This document shows positions 55,837 to 64,000 of a stretch of 64,000 bases of DNA, in pieces; position 1 is the stretch's first letter; each line of letters opens with the position of its first letter. The stretch is from Conus ventricosus (lineage: Eukaryota > Mollusca > Gastropoda > Neogastropoda > Conidae): positions 140,540,262 to 140,604,261 of the forward strand of contig CM031595.1 of the NCBI GenBank assembly GCA_018398815.1. Reading direction: 5' to 3'. Below the pieces are notes generated by a model. It made no database searches. It was not told where the DNA came from and was given only the letters and a program-made list of their open reading frames with translations. The position numbers were made by a program, and so were the translations under genes.

Positions 55837-56559
55837 AAAGCCAGAATAGTGCAACTTTTAAAACTCAACAATGTCACAAGAATGTATATGAAACTTCTTA
55901 ATCATACAACAGTATGTGATATATAGGGAGACTTAATGATAAGGATAAATTACTTTATTCAAAAATTATCTGTTAGCATCTGACAACAAATTCCAAGCTA
56001 ACCGCCAGCAATGAACAGCATCTAGTGGAACTAACTGAACAACCAAATGAACAGAAAATAACAACATCCACTGAAACTGATTTCTCAACGCTTCAAATAT
56101 TGAAAACAGTATCAGTACGGTCTTACAGGTTAACACCACTGTCACTCTTACCCACCTGCACAATGAAGTCCACCGAGTCATTCACATGAAAGTTAACTGA
56201 TGCAATGAAAAGGACAACAAACAAAAACAAAAAGGGGGGCGGGGGGGGGGGTTAGGAGTTAATTACCTTGCACATAGCCAGGTGCCATGACACGTTTGCG
56301 AGGGGCCGTGTCAACTGACACGGGGCAGCGGAGGGGTTGGCATACAGGAGAAGAAGGGGCTGGAATCGACCCCGACTACATCGGTCCACCACATTCTCCC
56401 ACTGCGGCCCGATCTGAGGAGTCGGAATCAAAACCATTATTATTGCTCTCTTTAACATTTTCAGGTAAGATAAGATAAGATAATGTTGCTTATAGCCCAG
56501 CCGACCGCAGAGGGCCACATCAGGGCTGTCACCACGTTAAAATCAACTCACCAGTCATG

Positions 56560-56590
<31 letters not shown>

Positions 56591-59500
56591 CAACTTTCAC
56601 ACATCTCGTTCAATGACATCGTCTAGATACGCACCAGAAATTGCATTAAAAATCTTTTCTTCCGTAAAATCTTAAATCAGATGAAAAATGTTAATCTCTC
56701 TCAAAAACTCAAGGATCACACATTTTCAGGTAAGCATACTTACAGAGATAGGCAAGCCAATGTCGAGACAATATAAAACAGGAGAAAGATCTATCAAAAC
56801 TAAGACAAATGCAGGCACACAAAGAAAAAAAAGGGAAATATAAACAGAGACAAATGCAGACAGAAAAAAGTTACGGTGTTACCATTCACCATTTGAGACA
56901 ATAAGACCCAATTCTTAGAGATTTTCAGGGTAACAGGGCAATACAAGTAGGAATACATAAATATAGGAATATTAATAGAACTGTACATGCACATTAATAG
57001 AACTGTACATGCGCACGCACATGCACACACACACACACACACACACACAGAGCAGACACATATTCCTCTCAGTCACACTATATAAAAGTTGCTTAACACA
57101 AAAGAATGCATGTGAGTGACAGACAGACAGAGAGAGAGAGAAAGAAAGAGAGAGAGAGAGAGAGAGTAACACAGAAGAATACATGCGAGTGACAGAGAGA
57201 GAGACAGAGAGAAAGGAAGAGAAACAGACAGCGAGAGAAAGGGAGAGAAACAGACAGTAGCTAAGAATCAAAGACAAAGTGAGAGTTACCACTGACCCCC
57301 ACCCCCTCCCCAACTCCAAATCTCTTCCTTTTCAAACCCTCTTCCTGTGTGGAAGCATGACTCACCTCTCTAACGGTGGCATCATCAAAGTACACCCAGG
57401 TCTGCAGCTTGGAGTGGAAGACAAAGGTGGAGTAGTGTTTGCCATAGTAACACACCACCGCCACCAGCTGAAGGCGCGGCAGTTTGCGCACGTCAGGCAT
57501 CACACGGTGGTACATCTGTCAAGCAGCCACAATGAAGAAAAAACAGTGCTGTGTACGTATGTCACATAGTCTGAAGGGTGACTGCCTTTCTGTGCACACA
57601 CGCACACACACATCCAGACACAGAAACACACACACACACAACTAGCCAAACTGTCCATTTGTAAGCGTTCACCAACACACAGCCACTCTCACATGCCCAC
57701 GTGGATCACATAACAGACATGAAAGGGCCACTAGTGCTATTGATGCATGCTCCATCATTTTCAGATAATTCCACCACGTTGTTTCCCCTTGTCTATTTTT
57801 AGACTGAGACTACATGCGCTGGGATATCTTTCTGAAAATGTGGTTAAACTTACTGTGGCAGCAGTGGAATGGATTCAACTAAGAGTAGGATCTAAACTTC
57901 ATTTAATAAAAACATGACGGGGGGAGAACAGTTCTGCATTTAAAAAACAAACTTAGTATGCAAATTATCAACATATATCTGCAAATCATCAACATATATC
58001 TGCAAATCATCAACATATATCAACACCAGAATGAGACTGCCTGGAAGAACAAATCACCAGTTTTCCAGTACTTTCAGATGAGTCCTACCAGACTTCACAG
58101 CAGTCAGCAGCTTTCCTGGAAACAAATCAAGTTTGCTCCAGAAAATACGGCTGTTAAGGGCCACAACTCTCTAAATACATGCGTCAACAGTAGTTTGCAT
58201 GCTTGTCTCTCCCCACATGCTTGTGCAGTAAGTGTCGGCCCATGAGTTTCGTATTTTGTGGACAATGCCTCCAACACCCTTGACCTGAATTTATGTTGAG
58301 CTGAGGCCTGACTTACACCCTAGACATCAGCACACTGTGACACCGTTGGTGTATTCACTATCAGCTCATGTAAAGTTGTCAGATTCTAAATCTTCTATGG
58401 GGACGATAAGATATCCTAGCTGTAGTCCTCTAGAGCAAAAGACCCACAGTCACCGCCCTCTTTCTGCCAGCCTGTCGAAGTCATTTCCTGCTACCTGATA
58501 GTCTGCCAGTCCATAGCTATAGCGTTATGTCAGCTGTGGTGAGGGCTACCCTCGCTGTATTGCACCACGTGAAATCACTGTTATCAATCAGCTCTCCACA
58601 GTCCACTCTTCACTATGGTCACAGTTGTGTCTCAGTTGTTCTGTACGTTTGCTGACAGAAGCTCTGCTGATATCCTTAACCTTGACTATACAATTATACA
58701 CCTGCTCATTCTCTTTTGAATAAATCATGAGTGGCTCAGGTAAAGACACGAAAAAGTAGGTGGTTTCTCCCCTGTGTCACACTGTACGCCGACTTTGAGG
58801 AACTTCAGGATCACCTGATTAAGTGCAGTCTATCTTTCATTTCAGGGCAACACAGAGAGCATTACCTTTTAGAGGATGTGGCCTGCTGATGTGACAGTAA
58901 CACAGCCGTTCATGGTGCTCACAGTGTTAAAAAAAAAAGGATGTTCCCATTTTCCCTGCTGTCATGTTATGGACGCAATCAACTTTTACAATGTTAGGTC
59001 CTGGCTAATGGGAAGAGTTTCGTTTTTATTGTAGAGATAGTATCTCTGATGCAAAGAGCCTAGGACTGTTGGCTGTTTCGGTATATGGCAGTCAAAATCA
59101 CCTGTTCTTTTTCATACCACAACATTACTTGGATCTTGTGTGAAAGATACTTAACAGCACACTGAAAGCAAAGTCCATGTTTTACCCTTTCTATTCATGT
59201 ATTCCAATAGGCTATTATTACATAATAATAATAATAATAATGGGGATTTATATAGCGCCTTCCACGGCACAAGGCGCTTTACAAAGGCAGAAAAAATACA
59301 ATTGCTAAATGTAAAGAAAATGCATTGAAAAACGGCTCAGAAATGAAAAACAAAGGCTCTCTTTAAGAAGCGTAAAGTAAGATTTTTAAATTATGCACTG
59401 GGAGAGAATTTGTGATGCCACATTTAATGGGAAAGAATTCAAATTCAAGGATCCTTGTTGGTCAACCATCATCACCCTGGGCAGTTTCTGTATGTGCAGA

Positions 59501-59737
59501 CAAGTGTCAACATTGGCAGCTTGCTACAGAGTTGCTGCCCTTTGTCAGCAGCATCTGAAGGGGTTCATGAAGACAGTCTTCGGAAGTCACTCTTGACGAG
59601 AGTTCTTCTGTATATATTACTCATCACCTCCCTCTCTATGAGTATCATTCACACACACACACGCACGCACGCACGCACTCATGCATGCACACACACACAC
59701 GCACATTCACATGCACGCACACATGCACACGCACTCA

Positions 59738-59803
<66 letters not shown>

Positions 59804-61864
59804 TTTAATCAATGAGGACAACACCTCCACTCACATCCTGGAGAAGAATGGCAGTGCCCAGAGCAGCAGCAACTTCGGTGGTGGTCTCCATGCTGGGATG
59901 ATCCGAGTCCCACACCAGCCCCACGCTCACTGCAACATACACGCAGTCTGTGTATCTCTTCATATCACACTAGAGTAGACCCACACTCGCTGGTACACAC
60001 AGACTGTGTAAACACTACACATCACACCATATCTACTTTCACTGCAACACACACACTGTGTAACACTTCACATCACTACAGGCCCATGCTCACTGAAACA
60101 CTCACACTGTGTAACACTTCACATCACTACAGGCCCATGCTCACTGAAACACTCACACTGTGTAACACTTCACATCACTACAGGCCCATGCTCACTGAAA
60201 CACTCACACTGTGTAACACTTCACATCACTACAGGCCCATGCTCACTGAAACACTCACACTGTGTAACACTTCACATCACTACAGGCCCATGCTCACTGA
60301 AACACTCACACTGTGTAACACTTCACATCACTACAGGCCCATGCTCACTGAAACACTCACACTGTGTAACACTTCACATCACTACAGGCCCATGCTCACT
60401 GAAACACTCACACTGTGTAACACTTCACATCACTACAGGCCCATGCTCACTGCAACACACACACTGTGTAACACTTCACATCACTACAGGCCCATGCTCA
60501 CTGAAACACTCACACTGTGTAACACTTCACATCACTACAGGCCCATGCTCACTGAAACACTCACACTGTGTAACACTTCACATCACTACAGGCCATGCTC
60601 ACTGAAACACTCACACTGTGTAACACTTCACATCACTACAGCCCATGCTCACTGAAACACTCACACTGTGTAACACTTCACATCACTACAGCCCATGCTC
60701 ACTGAAACACTCACACTGTGTAACACTTCACATCACTACAGGCCCATGCTCACTGAAACACTCACACTGTGTAACACTTCACATCACTACAGGCCCATGC
60801 TCACTGAAACACTCACACTGTGTAACACTTCACATCACTACAGGCCCATGCTCACTGAAACACTCACACTGTGTAACACTTCACATCACTACAGGCCCAT
60901 GCTCACTGAAACACTCACACTGTGTAACACTTCACATCACTACAGGCCCATGCTCACTGAAACACTCACACTGTGTAACACTTCACATCACTACAGGCCC
61001 ATGCTCACTGAAACACTCACACTGTGTAACACTTCACATCACTACAGGCCCATGCTCACTGAAACACTCACACTGTGTAACACTTCACATCACTACAGGC
61101 CCATGCTCACTGAAACACTCACACTGTGTAACACTTCACATCACTACAGGCCCATGCTCACTGAAACACTCACACTGTGTAACACTTCACATCACTACAG
61201 GCCCATGCTCACTGAAACACACACACTGTGTAACACTTCACATCACTACAGGCCCATGCTCACTGAAACACTCACACTGTGTAACACTTCACATCACTAC
61301 AGGCCCATGCTCACTGAAACACTCACACTGTGTAACACTTCACATCACTACAGGCCCATGCTCACTGAAACACTCACACTGTGTAACACTTCACATCACT
61401 ACAGGCCCATGCTCACTGAAACACTCACACTGTGTAACACTTCACATCACTACAGGCCCATGCTCACTGAAACACTCACACTGTGTAACACTTCACATCA
61501 CTACAGGCCCATGCTCACTGCAACACACACACTGTGTAACACTTCACATCACTACAGGCCCATGCTCACTGAAACACTCACACTGTGTAACACTTCACAT
61601 CACTACAGGCCCATGCTCACTGAAACACTCACTCAGAGTCAACCCTTCACATGACACCAGACCTACACTCACTGCAACACTCACATTGTGTAACACTTCA
61701 CATCACGCTAGACCCACACTCACTGCAACACACATTGTGTAACACTTCACATCACGCTAGACCCACACTCACTGCAACACACATTGTGTAACCACTTTGC
61801 ATCACACCACAGCAACATTCACATTGTGTTGACACTCAACAATGCATCTGAACCACAGTCAGTG

Positions 61865-61920
<56 letters not shown>

Positions 61921-62099
61921 ACACTATGTAAATATCTAACACCACACCAGACACACACATACCACCAGCAGGAAATGGGGGAAAAAATCAGTTCCCAAAC
62001 AGACAATATCAGTGGTAAACAAACAACCTAAAAAGTATAGTACATGAGCAACTGAAAAGTAATGAACAATACAGGCAACTACATACAAGTTTACAACAA

Positions 62100-62139
<40 letters not shown>

Positions 62140-62853
62140 CGCATCCAGCCATGTTCAGACTTATCCCTTACTAAAGCACTGTAATACTCACCAACATCAG
62201 GAATGTTCAACAGCGTTCTCTGTTTCTGCACCTGCTTGCCACAACTGGCCTGAAAACAAACACACACAAAATGCATCAATACCTGCTGGATGCGCACCTG
62301 TTGTGTAATGTCACCTTTCCACTCTGACCTGACCTAACCGGAGGGAGGAAGAACTGCCACTGGCGGCATTTAACATTTTCCGATTAATAAACATCATGAG
62401 CTCAATTCTCAAGCACATTTCTACCTTCTTCTTCTAAAACAGTGCAGAAACTTCATATTTCCACATGTTACAGAACCTAAGACTAATGAACATCTTCAAT
62501 GTTATTCACTGATTTCTTAAAAGTTAGACAAAGCAATCTATTCTGCAATTTTTTTTTTTCAAAACAAACTTAAATGTTGCCTTTGACCCAAACTGATTCT
62601 GAGATGATTATTTTAGAAACATCACTCAAAGCGCAAACTCACACATTCCCCTTGGTGTGACAAATCAGTTTTGTTGTTGTTGATATTTTATACCTACAAC
62701 AACAACAACAACAACAAAAGGAAAAAAAGAACGAGAACAGCACTCACAGGGCAATCCCGCACATCCCCCATGGCTCCAGCTTTCCGAAGCAGGAGCCCGA
62801 AACGATCAGGATGAAGAGCATCTCCATTTTCCTGCATCATGCGTGACTGGGAC
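42132..62853 (-). CDS. USP54: USP53/USP54-type (echinus-like) ubiquitin hydrolase, 13 exons, N-terminus outside window
   Basis: Proteins of the USP53/USP54 group have a USP-fold domain and a long disordered tail; Drosophila echinus is the insect relative. Mammalian members were long called inactive, though K63-linkage-directed activity has since been reported. Exons in transcript order: 62853-62748, 62249-62192, 59929-59835, 57515-57366, 56413-56267, 56196-56152, 55375-53785, 52434-52185, 51939-51865, 51503-51381, 50892-50712, 50156-48671, 42767-42132. The USP part shows [20 protein letters not shown] (His) and WVYFDDATV (Asp). The tail is Ser/Lys/His/Gln-rich, has a helical segment (exons 10-11), a KSVTF motif and a CxxC..CxxC end. 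Six single-base indels interrupt the frame, near 56322, 53939, 50014, 49710, 49046 and within 42675-42690. With them allowed for, all phases agree (1647 codons). The start codon and Cys box lie beyond 64000. Confidence 0.92.
42768..48670 (-). other. USP54-like intron 12 (5.9 kb)
   Basis: Contains the 2.7 kb G-rich minisatellite, a poly-purine block (46160-46240), CA/GT-rich sequence (46630-46660, 47095-47236) and CT repeats (42880-42900). No exon seen; phases of exons 12 and 13 agree directly. Confidence 0.7.
43320..46045 (+). repeat. 2.7-kb G-rich minisatellite, ~19-bp unit
   Basis: About 140 units of GGGGACAGGGGCATACAGT with variants (AATACAG, CATACAGATG, CATACAGGTG). The long open frames on both strands are a by-product of the missing stop codons in this unit. 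Confidence 0.97.
48671..50156 (-). CDS. USP54: USP54-like, window exon 12: Gln/His-rich tail (three 1-bp frameshifts)
   Basis: A 1486-bp exon with acceptor CCTCAG and donor GTACTT. It encodes repeated HERQ.S.SRQ motifs, [14 protein letters not shown], a run of nine Gln followed by His/Pro-rich sequence, and a Pro-rich segment. The frame changes at the TTT run 50014-50016 (one extra base), near 49695-49725 (one missing) and at the GGGG run 49046-49049 (one missing). With these allowed for, the incoming and outgoing phases match exons 11 and 13. Confidence 0.85.
49245..49275 (-). repeat. CAG repeat encoding polyglutamine in USP54-like exon 12
   Basis: Nine Gln codons on the coding strand, followed by His/Pro-rich codons. 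Part of the exon. Confidence 0.9.
50712..50892 (-). CDS. USP54: USP54-like, window exon 11: helical segment, second part
   Basis: Acceptor GTTGCAG, donor GTAAGA. Encodes [20 protein letters not shown] and then KTRTLQKRV, continuing the helices of exon 10. The A..DKK/QKK....L.K.R.LQ.R pattern matches the USP53/54 helical region. Confidence 0.88.
50939..51114 (+). repeat. GT/CGTG simple sequence
   Basis: (GT)n with a GCGT block in the USP54-like intron between exons 10 and 11. Confidence 0.95.
51132..51215 (-). mobile_element. Diverged fragment of the same retrotransposon tail
   Basis: The reverse complement shows CTATGAGCAACAT and diverged forms of the adjacent tail sequence. No target duplication found. 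Related to the copies at 1497-1550 and 56470-56540, but older. Confidence 0.55.
51381..51503 (-). CDS. USP54: USP54-like, window exon 10: helical segment
   Basis: Acceptor CCTGCAG, donor GTGAGG. Encodes [18 protein letters not shown] and [14 protein letters not shown], an amphipathic helical hairpin like the region of vertebrate USP54 that carries paired helices with A.A..C..A. Confidence 0.88.
51865..51939 (-). CDS. USP54: USP54-like, window exon 9
   Basis: Encodes Ser-rich protein ending SSLDSLDKD. Two acceptors lie 11 bp apart (exon starts 51939 and 51950). Only 51939 agrees in phase with exon 8 as assembled and keeps exon 10 in frame; 51950 would need an indel. Donor GTGAGG. Confidence 0.75.
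52185..52434 (-). CDS. USP54: USP54-like, window exon 8
   Basis: Acceptor CCTCCAG, donor GTGAGC. Encodes [16 protein letters not shown] and a Pro-rich end, TRAPPVPPK, which resembles an SH3 ligand. Phase 0 in, one base left. The upstream intron is filled by a 17-bp minisatellite. Confidence 0.85.
52455..53090 (+). repeat. 17-bp minisatellite upstream of USP54-like exon 8
   Basis: Some 35 units of ATCAGACTATAGTTAAC with frequent small indels. On the transcribed strand it ends ~20 bp before the exon 8 acceptor. Confidence 0.93.
53215..53269 (+). mobile_element. Very short copy of the same retrotransposon tail, with 12-bp TSD
   Basis: About 55 bp matching the last bases of the element at 1497-1550 (..GGTCGGCTGGGCTATAAGC..). 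Flanked by TTCCTGCCATGT at 53203-53214 and 53270-53281. Extreme 5' truncation of a LINE insertion. Confidence 0.8.
53785..55375 (-). CDS. USP54: USP54-like, window exon 7: disordered Ser/Lys-rich region (1-bp frameshift)
   Basis: A 1591-bp exon with acceptor GTTCCAG and donor GTGAGT. Low-complexity, hydrophilic protein with repeated Ser/Arg/Pro patches, a strongly basic Lys-rich stretch ([13 protein letters not shown]) and a conserved-looking block [16 protein letters not shown]. That block is in a different frame from the rest; one base appears missing at the GAAGGG text around 53939-53943. Correcting it makes exon phases 2 and 0 agree at the two ends. Confidence 0.88.
55372..55590 (-). repeat. 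Acceptor-derived ladder upstream of USP54-like exon 7
   Basis: On the - strand, CAG|TGGG-like junctions recur about every 30 bp (+ strand CCCACTG-type text at 55373, 55393, 55422, 55452, 55480, 55510, 55542, 55572). The first is the true acceptor GTTCCAG|TGGGAGTTGG. Confidence 0.75.
56152..56196 (-). CDS. USP54: USP54-like, window exon 6 (45-bp microexon)
   Basis: Acceptor TGCATCAG, donor GTAAGAG. Encodes [14 protein letters not shown], and its phases fit exon 5 (after the indel) and exon 7. It is separated from exon 5 by only ~70 bp, with a C-rich run inside. Supported by phase agreement and splice sites, not by strong homology. Confidence 0.65.
56267..56413 (-). CDS. USP54: USP54-like, window exon 5: end of USP domain (1-bp frameshift as assembled)
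   Basis: Acceptor CTCCTCAG, donor GTAATT. Encodes [19 protein letters not shown] and LLLLYANP, the end of the USP domain. After that the frame that fits the next exon is offset by one base, consistent with one base missing from the GGGG run at 56322-56325 (CCCC on the coding strand). Confidence 0.85.
56470..56719 (-). mobile_element. 5'-truncated copy of the same non-LTR retrotransposon, with 15-bp TSD
   Basis: The reverse complement matches 1310-1550 of the window, including the RNA-like tail, the T-run and the end of the ORF region. It is flanked by direct repeats ACATTTTCAGGTAAG at 56455-56469 and 56720-56734. It sits in a USP54-like intron, ending about 56 bp from the exon 5 acceptor. 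An old target-primed insertion. Confidence 0.85.
57366..57515 (-). CDS. USP54: USP54-like, window exon 4: His box
   Basis: 150 bp, phase 0/0, acceptor TTGACAG and donor GTGAGT. Encodes [17 protein letters not shown] and [12 protein letters not shown], the catalytic-His strand and the downstream Asp-containing strand of the USP fold. Confidence 0.95.
57516..59834 (-). other. USP54-like intron 3
   Basis: Contains CA-rich patches (57595-57645), three 21-bp repeats of CAAATCATCAACATATATCTG (57957-58022), the interspersed tail at 59222 and a CA/CACG block 59650-59800. Nothing else recognised. Confidence 0.6.
59222..59290 (-). mobile_element. Tail of the same interspersed repeat family
   Basis: Reverse complement: GTAAAGCGCC..GGCGCTATATAAAT then (ATT)n, matching the tail at 22165-22242. 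Lies in the USP54-like intron between exons 3 and 4. Confidence 0.65.
59835..59929 (-). CDS. USP54: USP54-like, window exon 3
   Basis: Acceptor TGTTGCAG, donor GTGAGT. Encodes [17 protein letters not shown] and LGTAILLQD, the near-invariant GLVWDSDHS segment of USP53/54. The acceptor lies at the edge of the 51-bp satellite, whose units copy this junction. Confidence 0.92.
59930..61800 (-). repeat. 51-bp satellite seeded at the USP54-like exon 3 acceptor
   Basis: About 31 near-identical 51-bp units (60060-61640) with diverged units at both ends. On the - strand each contains TTTCAG|TGAGCATGGGCC; the real junction is TTGCAG|TGAGCGTGGGGC. The unit length is 17 codons, explaining long open frames that are not genes. 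Confidence 0.92.
61868..61916 (+). repeat. (CA)n microsatellite
   Basis: CA block beside the 51-bp satellite; another at 62103-62133. Confidence 0.95.
62192..62249 (-). CDS. USP54: USP54-like, window exon 2
   Basis: A 58-bp exon between TTTTCAG and GTGAGT. Encodes [19 protein letters not shown], leaving one base that completes a Val codon with exon 3. Corresponds to the CG.....R.L.N.P.V strand of the USP fold. Confidence 0.88.
62748..62853 (-). CDS. USP54: USP54-like, window exon 1 (USP domain)
   Basis: Acceptor CCAACAG, donor GTGAGT, phase 0 out. Encodes [20 protein letters not shown] followed by DCP, matching the P..FG.LL..A...GD.R.CP segment of USP53/54. An upstream exon must supply two bases; none is visible between 62854 and 64000. 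Confidence 0.9.
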
Positions 62854-62881
62854 CTGTTGGAAATACACACGCTGCAAGTTA

Positions 62882-63060
62882 TGACACAGCTTTCTTTGTT
62901 TATAAACACAGCTTCCTTTCTTCACAACACAGCTTCCTTTCTTCACAACACAGCTTTCTGTCTTTATAAACACAGCTTTCTTTCTTTACAACACAGTTTT
63001 CTTTCTTTACAACACAGCTTTCACAGCTTTCTTTCTTTACAACACCGCTTTCTTTCTTTA
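62882..63060 (+). repeat. 21-23 bp minisatellite
   Basis: About 8 copies of CAGCTTTCTTTCTTTACAAC just upstream (on the transcribed strand) of USP54-like exon 1. Confidence 0.88.
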
Positions 63061-63239
63061 TGTTTTCTTCTACCCAGCTGCTACACAAACGTACGTTTCA
63101 CTGAGATGGTGGCTGATCTTCGCTTCCAATTCCGATTTGATTTCTTATGCTGACATACCCATGATATAACATTCACATTCATTGACGTGTGCATGAAAGG
63201 GACACTACTTGCCTGCAGGGTCTTTCTCTCTTTTTCACT

Positions 63240-63344
<105 letters not shown>

Positions 63345-63464
63345 ACTCAAACTCACTCACTCACACATACATACTCGCACACAGACTTACACAAGAGCAG
63401 AGGCAGAAACGTAATGAACCATTTCACTGAACTTGAGGGACTGGAACTGGCTCCACAGGGACAC

Positions 63465-64000
63465 ACCACCTGCACACCACAAATCTTCCTTCAACCCACC
63501 ATCTGTACAACACTACATGCCACTTGTACAACAGTCTTCTTTCCACCCACCATCTGTACAACACAACACAACACCTGTGCAACAGTCTTCTTTCCACCCA
63601 CCTGTACAACACAACACACCACCTGTACAACAGTCTTGTTTCTACCTACCATCTGTACAACACAACACAACACCTGTACAACAGTCTTGTTTCTACCTAC
63701 CATCTGTACAACACAACACAACACCTGTACAACAGTCTTCTTTCCACCCACCTGTACAACACAACACACCACCTGTGCAACAGTCTTGTTTCTACCTACC
63801 ATCTGTACAACACAACACACCACCTGTACAACAGTCTTGTTTCTACCTACCATCTGTACAACACAACACACCACCTGTGCAACAGTCTTGTTTCTACCTA
63901 CCATCTGTACAACACAACACAACACCTGTACAACAGTCTTGTTTCTACCTACCATCTGTACAACACAACACACCACCTGTACAACAGTCTTGTTTCTACC
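63465..64000 (+). repeat. ~60-bp minisatellite running off the window
   Basis: Units contain ACCATCTGTACAACACAACA and CACCTGTACAACAGTCTT. On the - strand each has CAGATGGTAGGTAG and CAGGTGGTGTG, so splice-like texts recur. Its source may lie beyond 64000. Confidence 0.9.

Noticed and set aside
60086..61742. Open frames of 189, 319 and 365 codons
   Set aside because: Product of a 51-bp (17-codon) satellite read in several frames; the array lies in an intron.

Overview
The window is eukaryotic nuclear DNA. It has long introns bounded by GT..AG, dense (CA)n/(TG)n microsatellites, many minisatellites, a tRNA-derived SINE with target-site duplications and fragments of non-LTR retrotransposons. 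The SINE and LINE tail sequences and the two protein families suggest a lophotrochozoan, most likely a gastropod mollusc. This is inference; no species-diagnostic gene is present.

Two multi-exon protein genes converge tail to tail. On the + strand, 19 exons between 5581 and 33168 encode the C-terminal half (993 codons plus stop) of an ABCA-subfamily (ABCA3-like) full ABC transporter: the end of the linker after NBD1, the whole second membrane domain with its cysteine-containing extracellular loop, and a complete NBD2. NBD1 and everything upstream lie before the window. All exon phases agree and no frameshift is seen. On the - strand, 13 exons between 62853 and 42132 encode the catalytic-domain C-lobe and the long disordered tail of a USP53/USP54 (Drosophila echinus)-type ubiquitin hydrolase, ending in a PP1-docking-like motif and a small CxxC..CxxC ribbon. 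Its start and Cys box lie beyond 64000. Six single-base indels, mostly in homopolymers, break this reading frame as assembled. Correcting them reconciles every exon phase, so they look like consensus errors rather than pseudogene decay.

Layout: 1-1553, 3' part of a non-LTR retrotransposon with an intact-looking RNase H block; 1600-5140, two diverged copies of a ~1 kb segment around a low-quality-looking stretch; 5581-33168, ABCA gene, with a 7 kb intron (23931-30998) holding arrays, a nested SINE and a perfect 44-bp palindrome; 33169-42131, convergent 3' regions with minisatellites and a telomere-like block between inverted repeats; 42132-62853, USP gene, including a 2.7 kb G-rich minisatellite in one intron and a 51-bp satellite in another; 62856-64000, repeats only.

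The most interesting pattern is that several tandem arrays look seeded from splice junctions of these genes. Their units repeat the last or first bases of an exon together with the splice site, giving ladders of decoy sites next to the real one: the donor at 7791, and the acceptors at 10453, 33016, 55375(-) and 59929(-). Other exons are framed by long complementary CA/UG tracts, including the Walker A exon, whose acceptor has a TG repeat where a pyrimidine tract should be. Together these suggest that tandem repeats may shape splicing in this genome.
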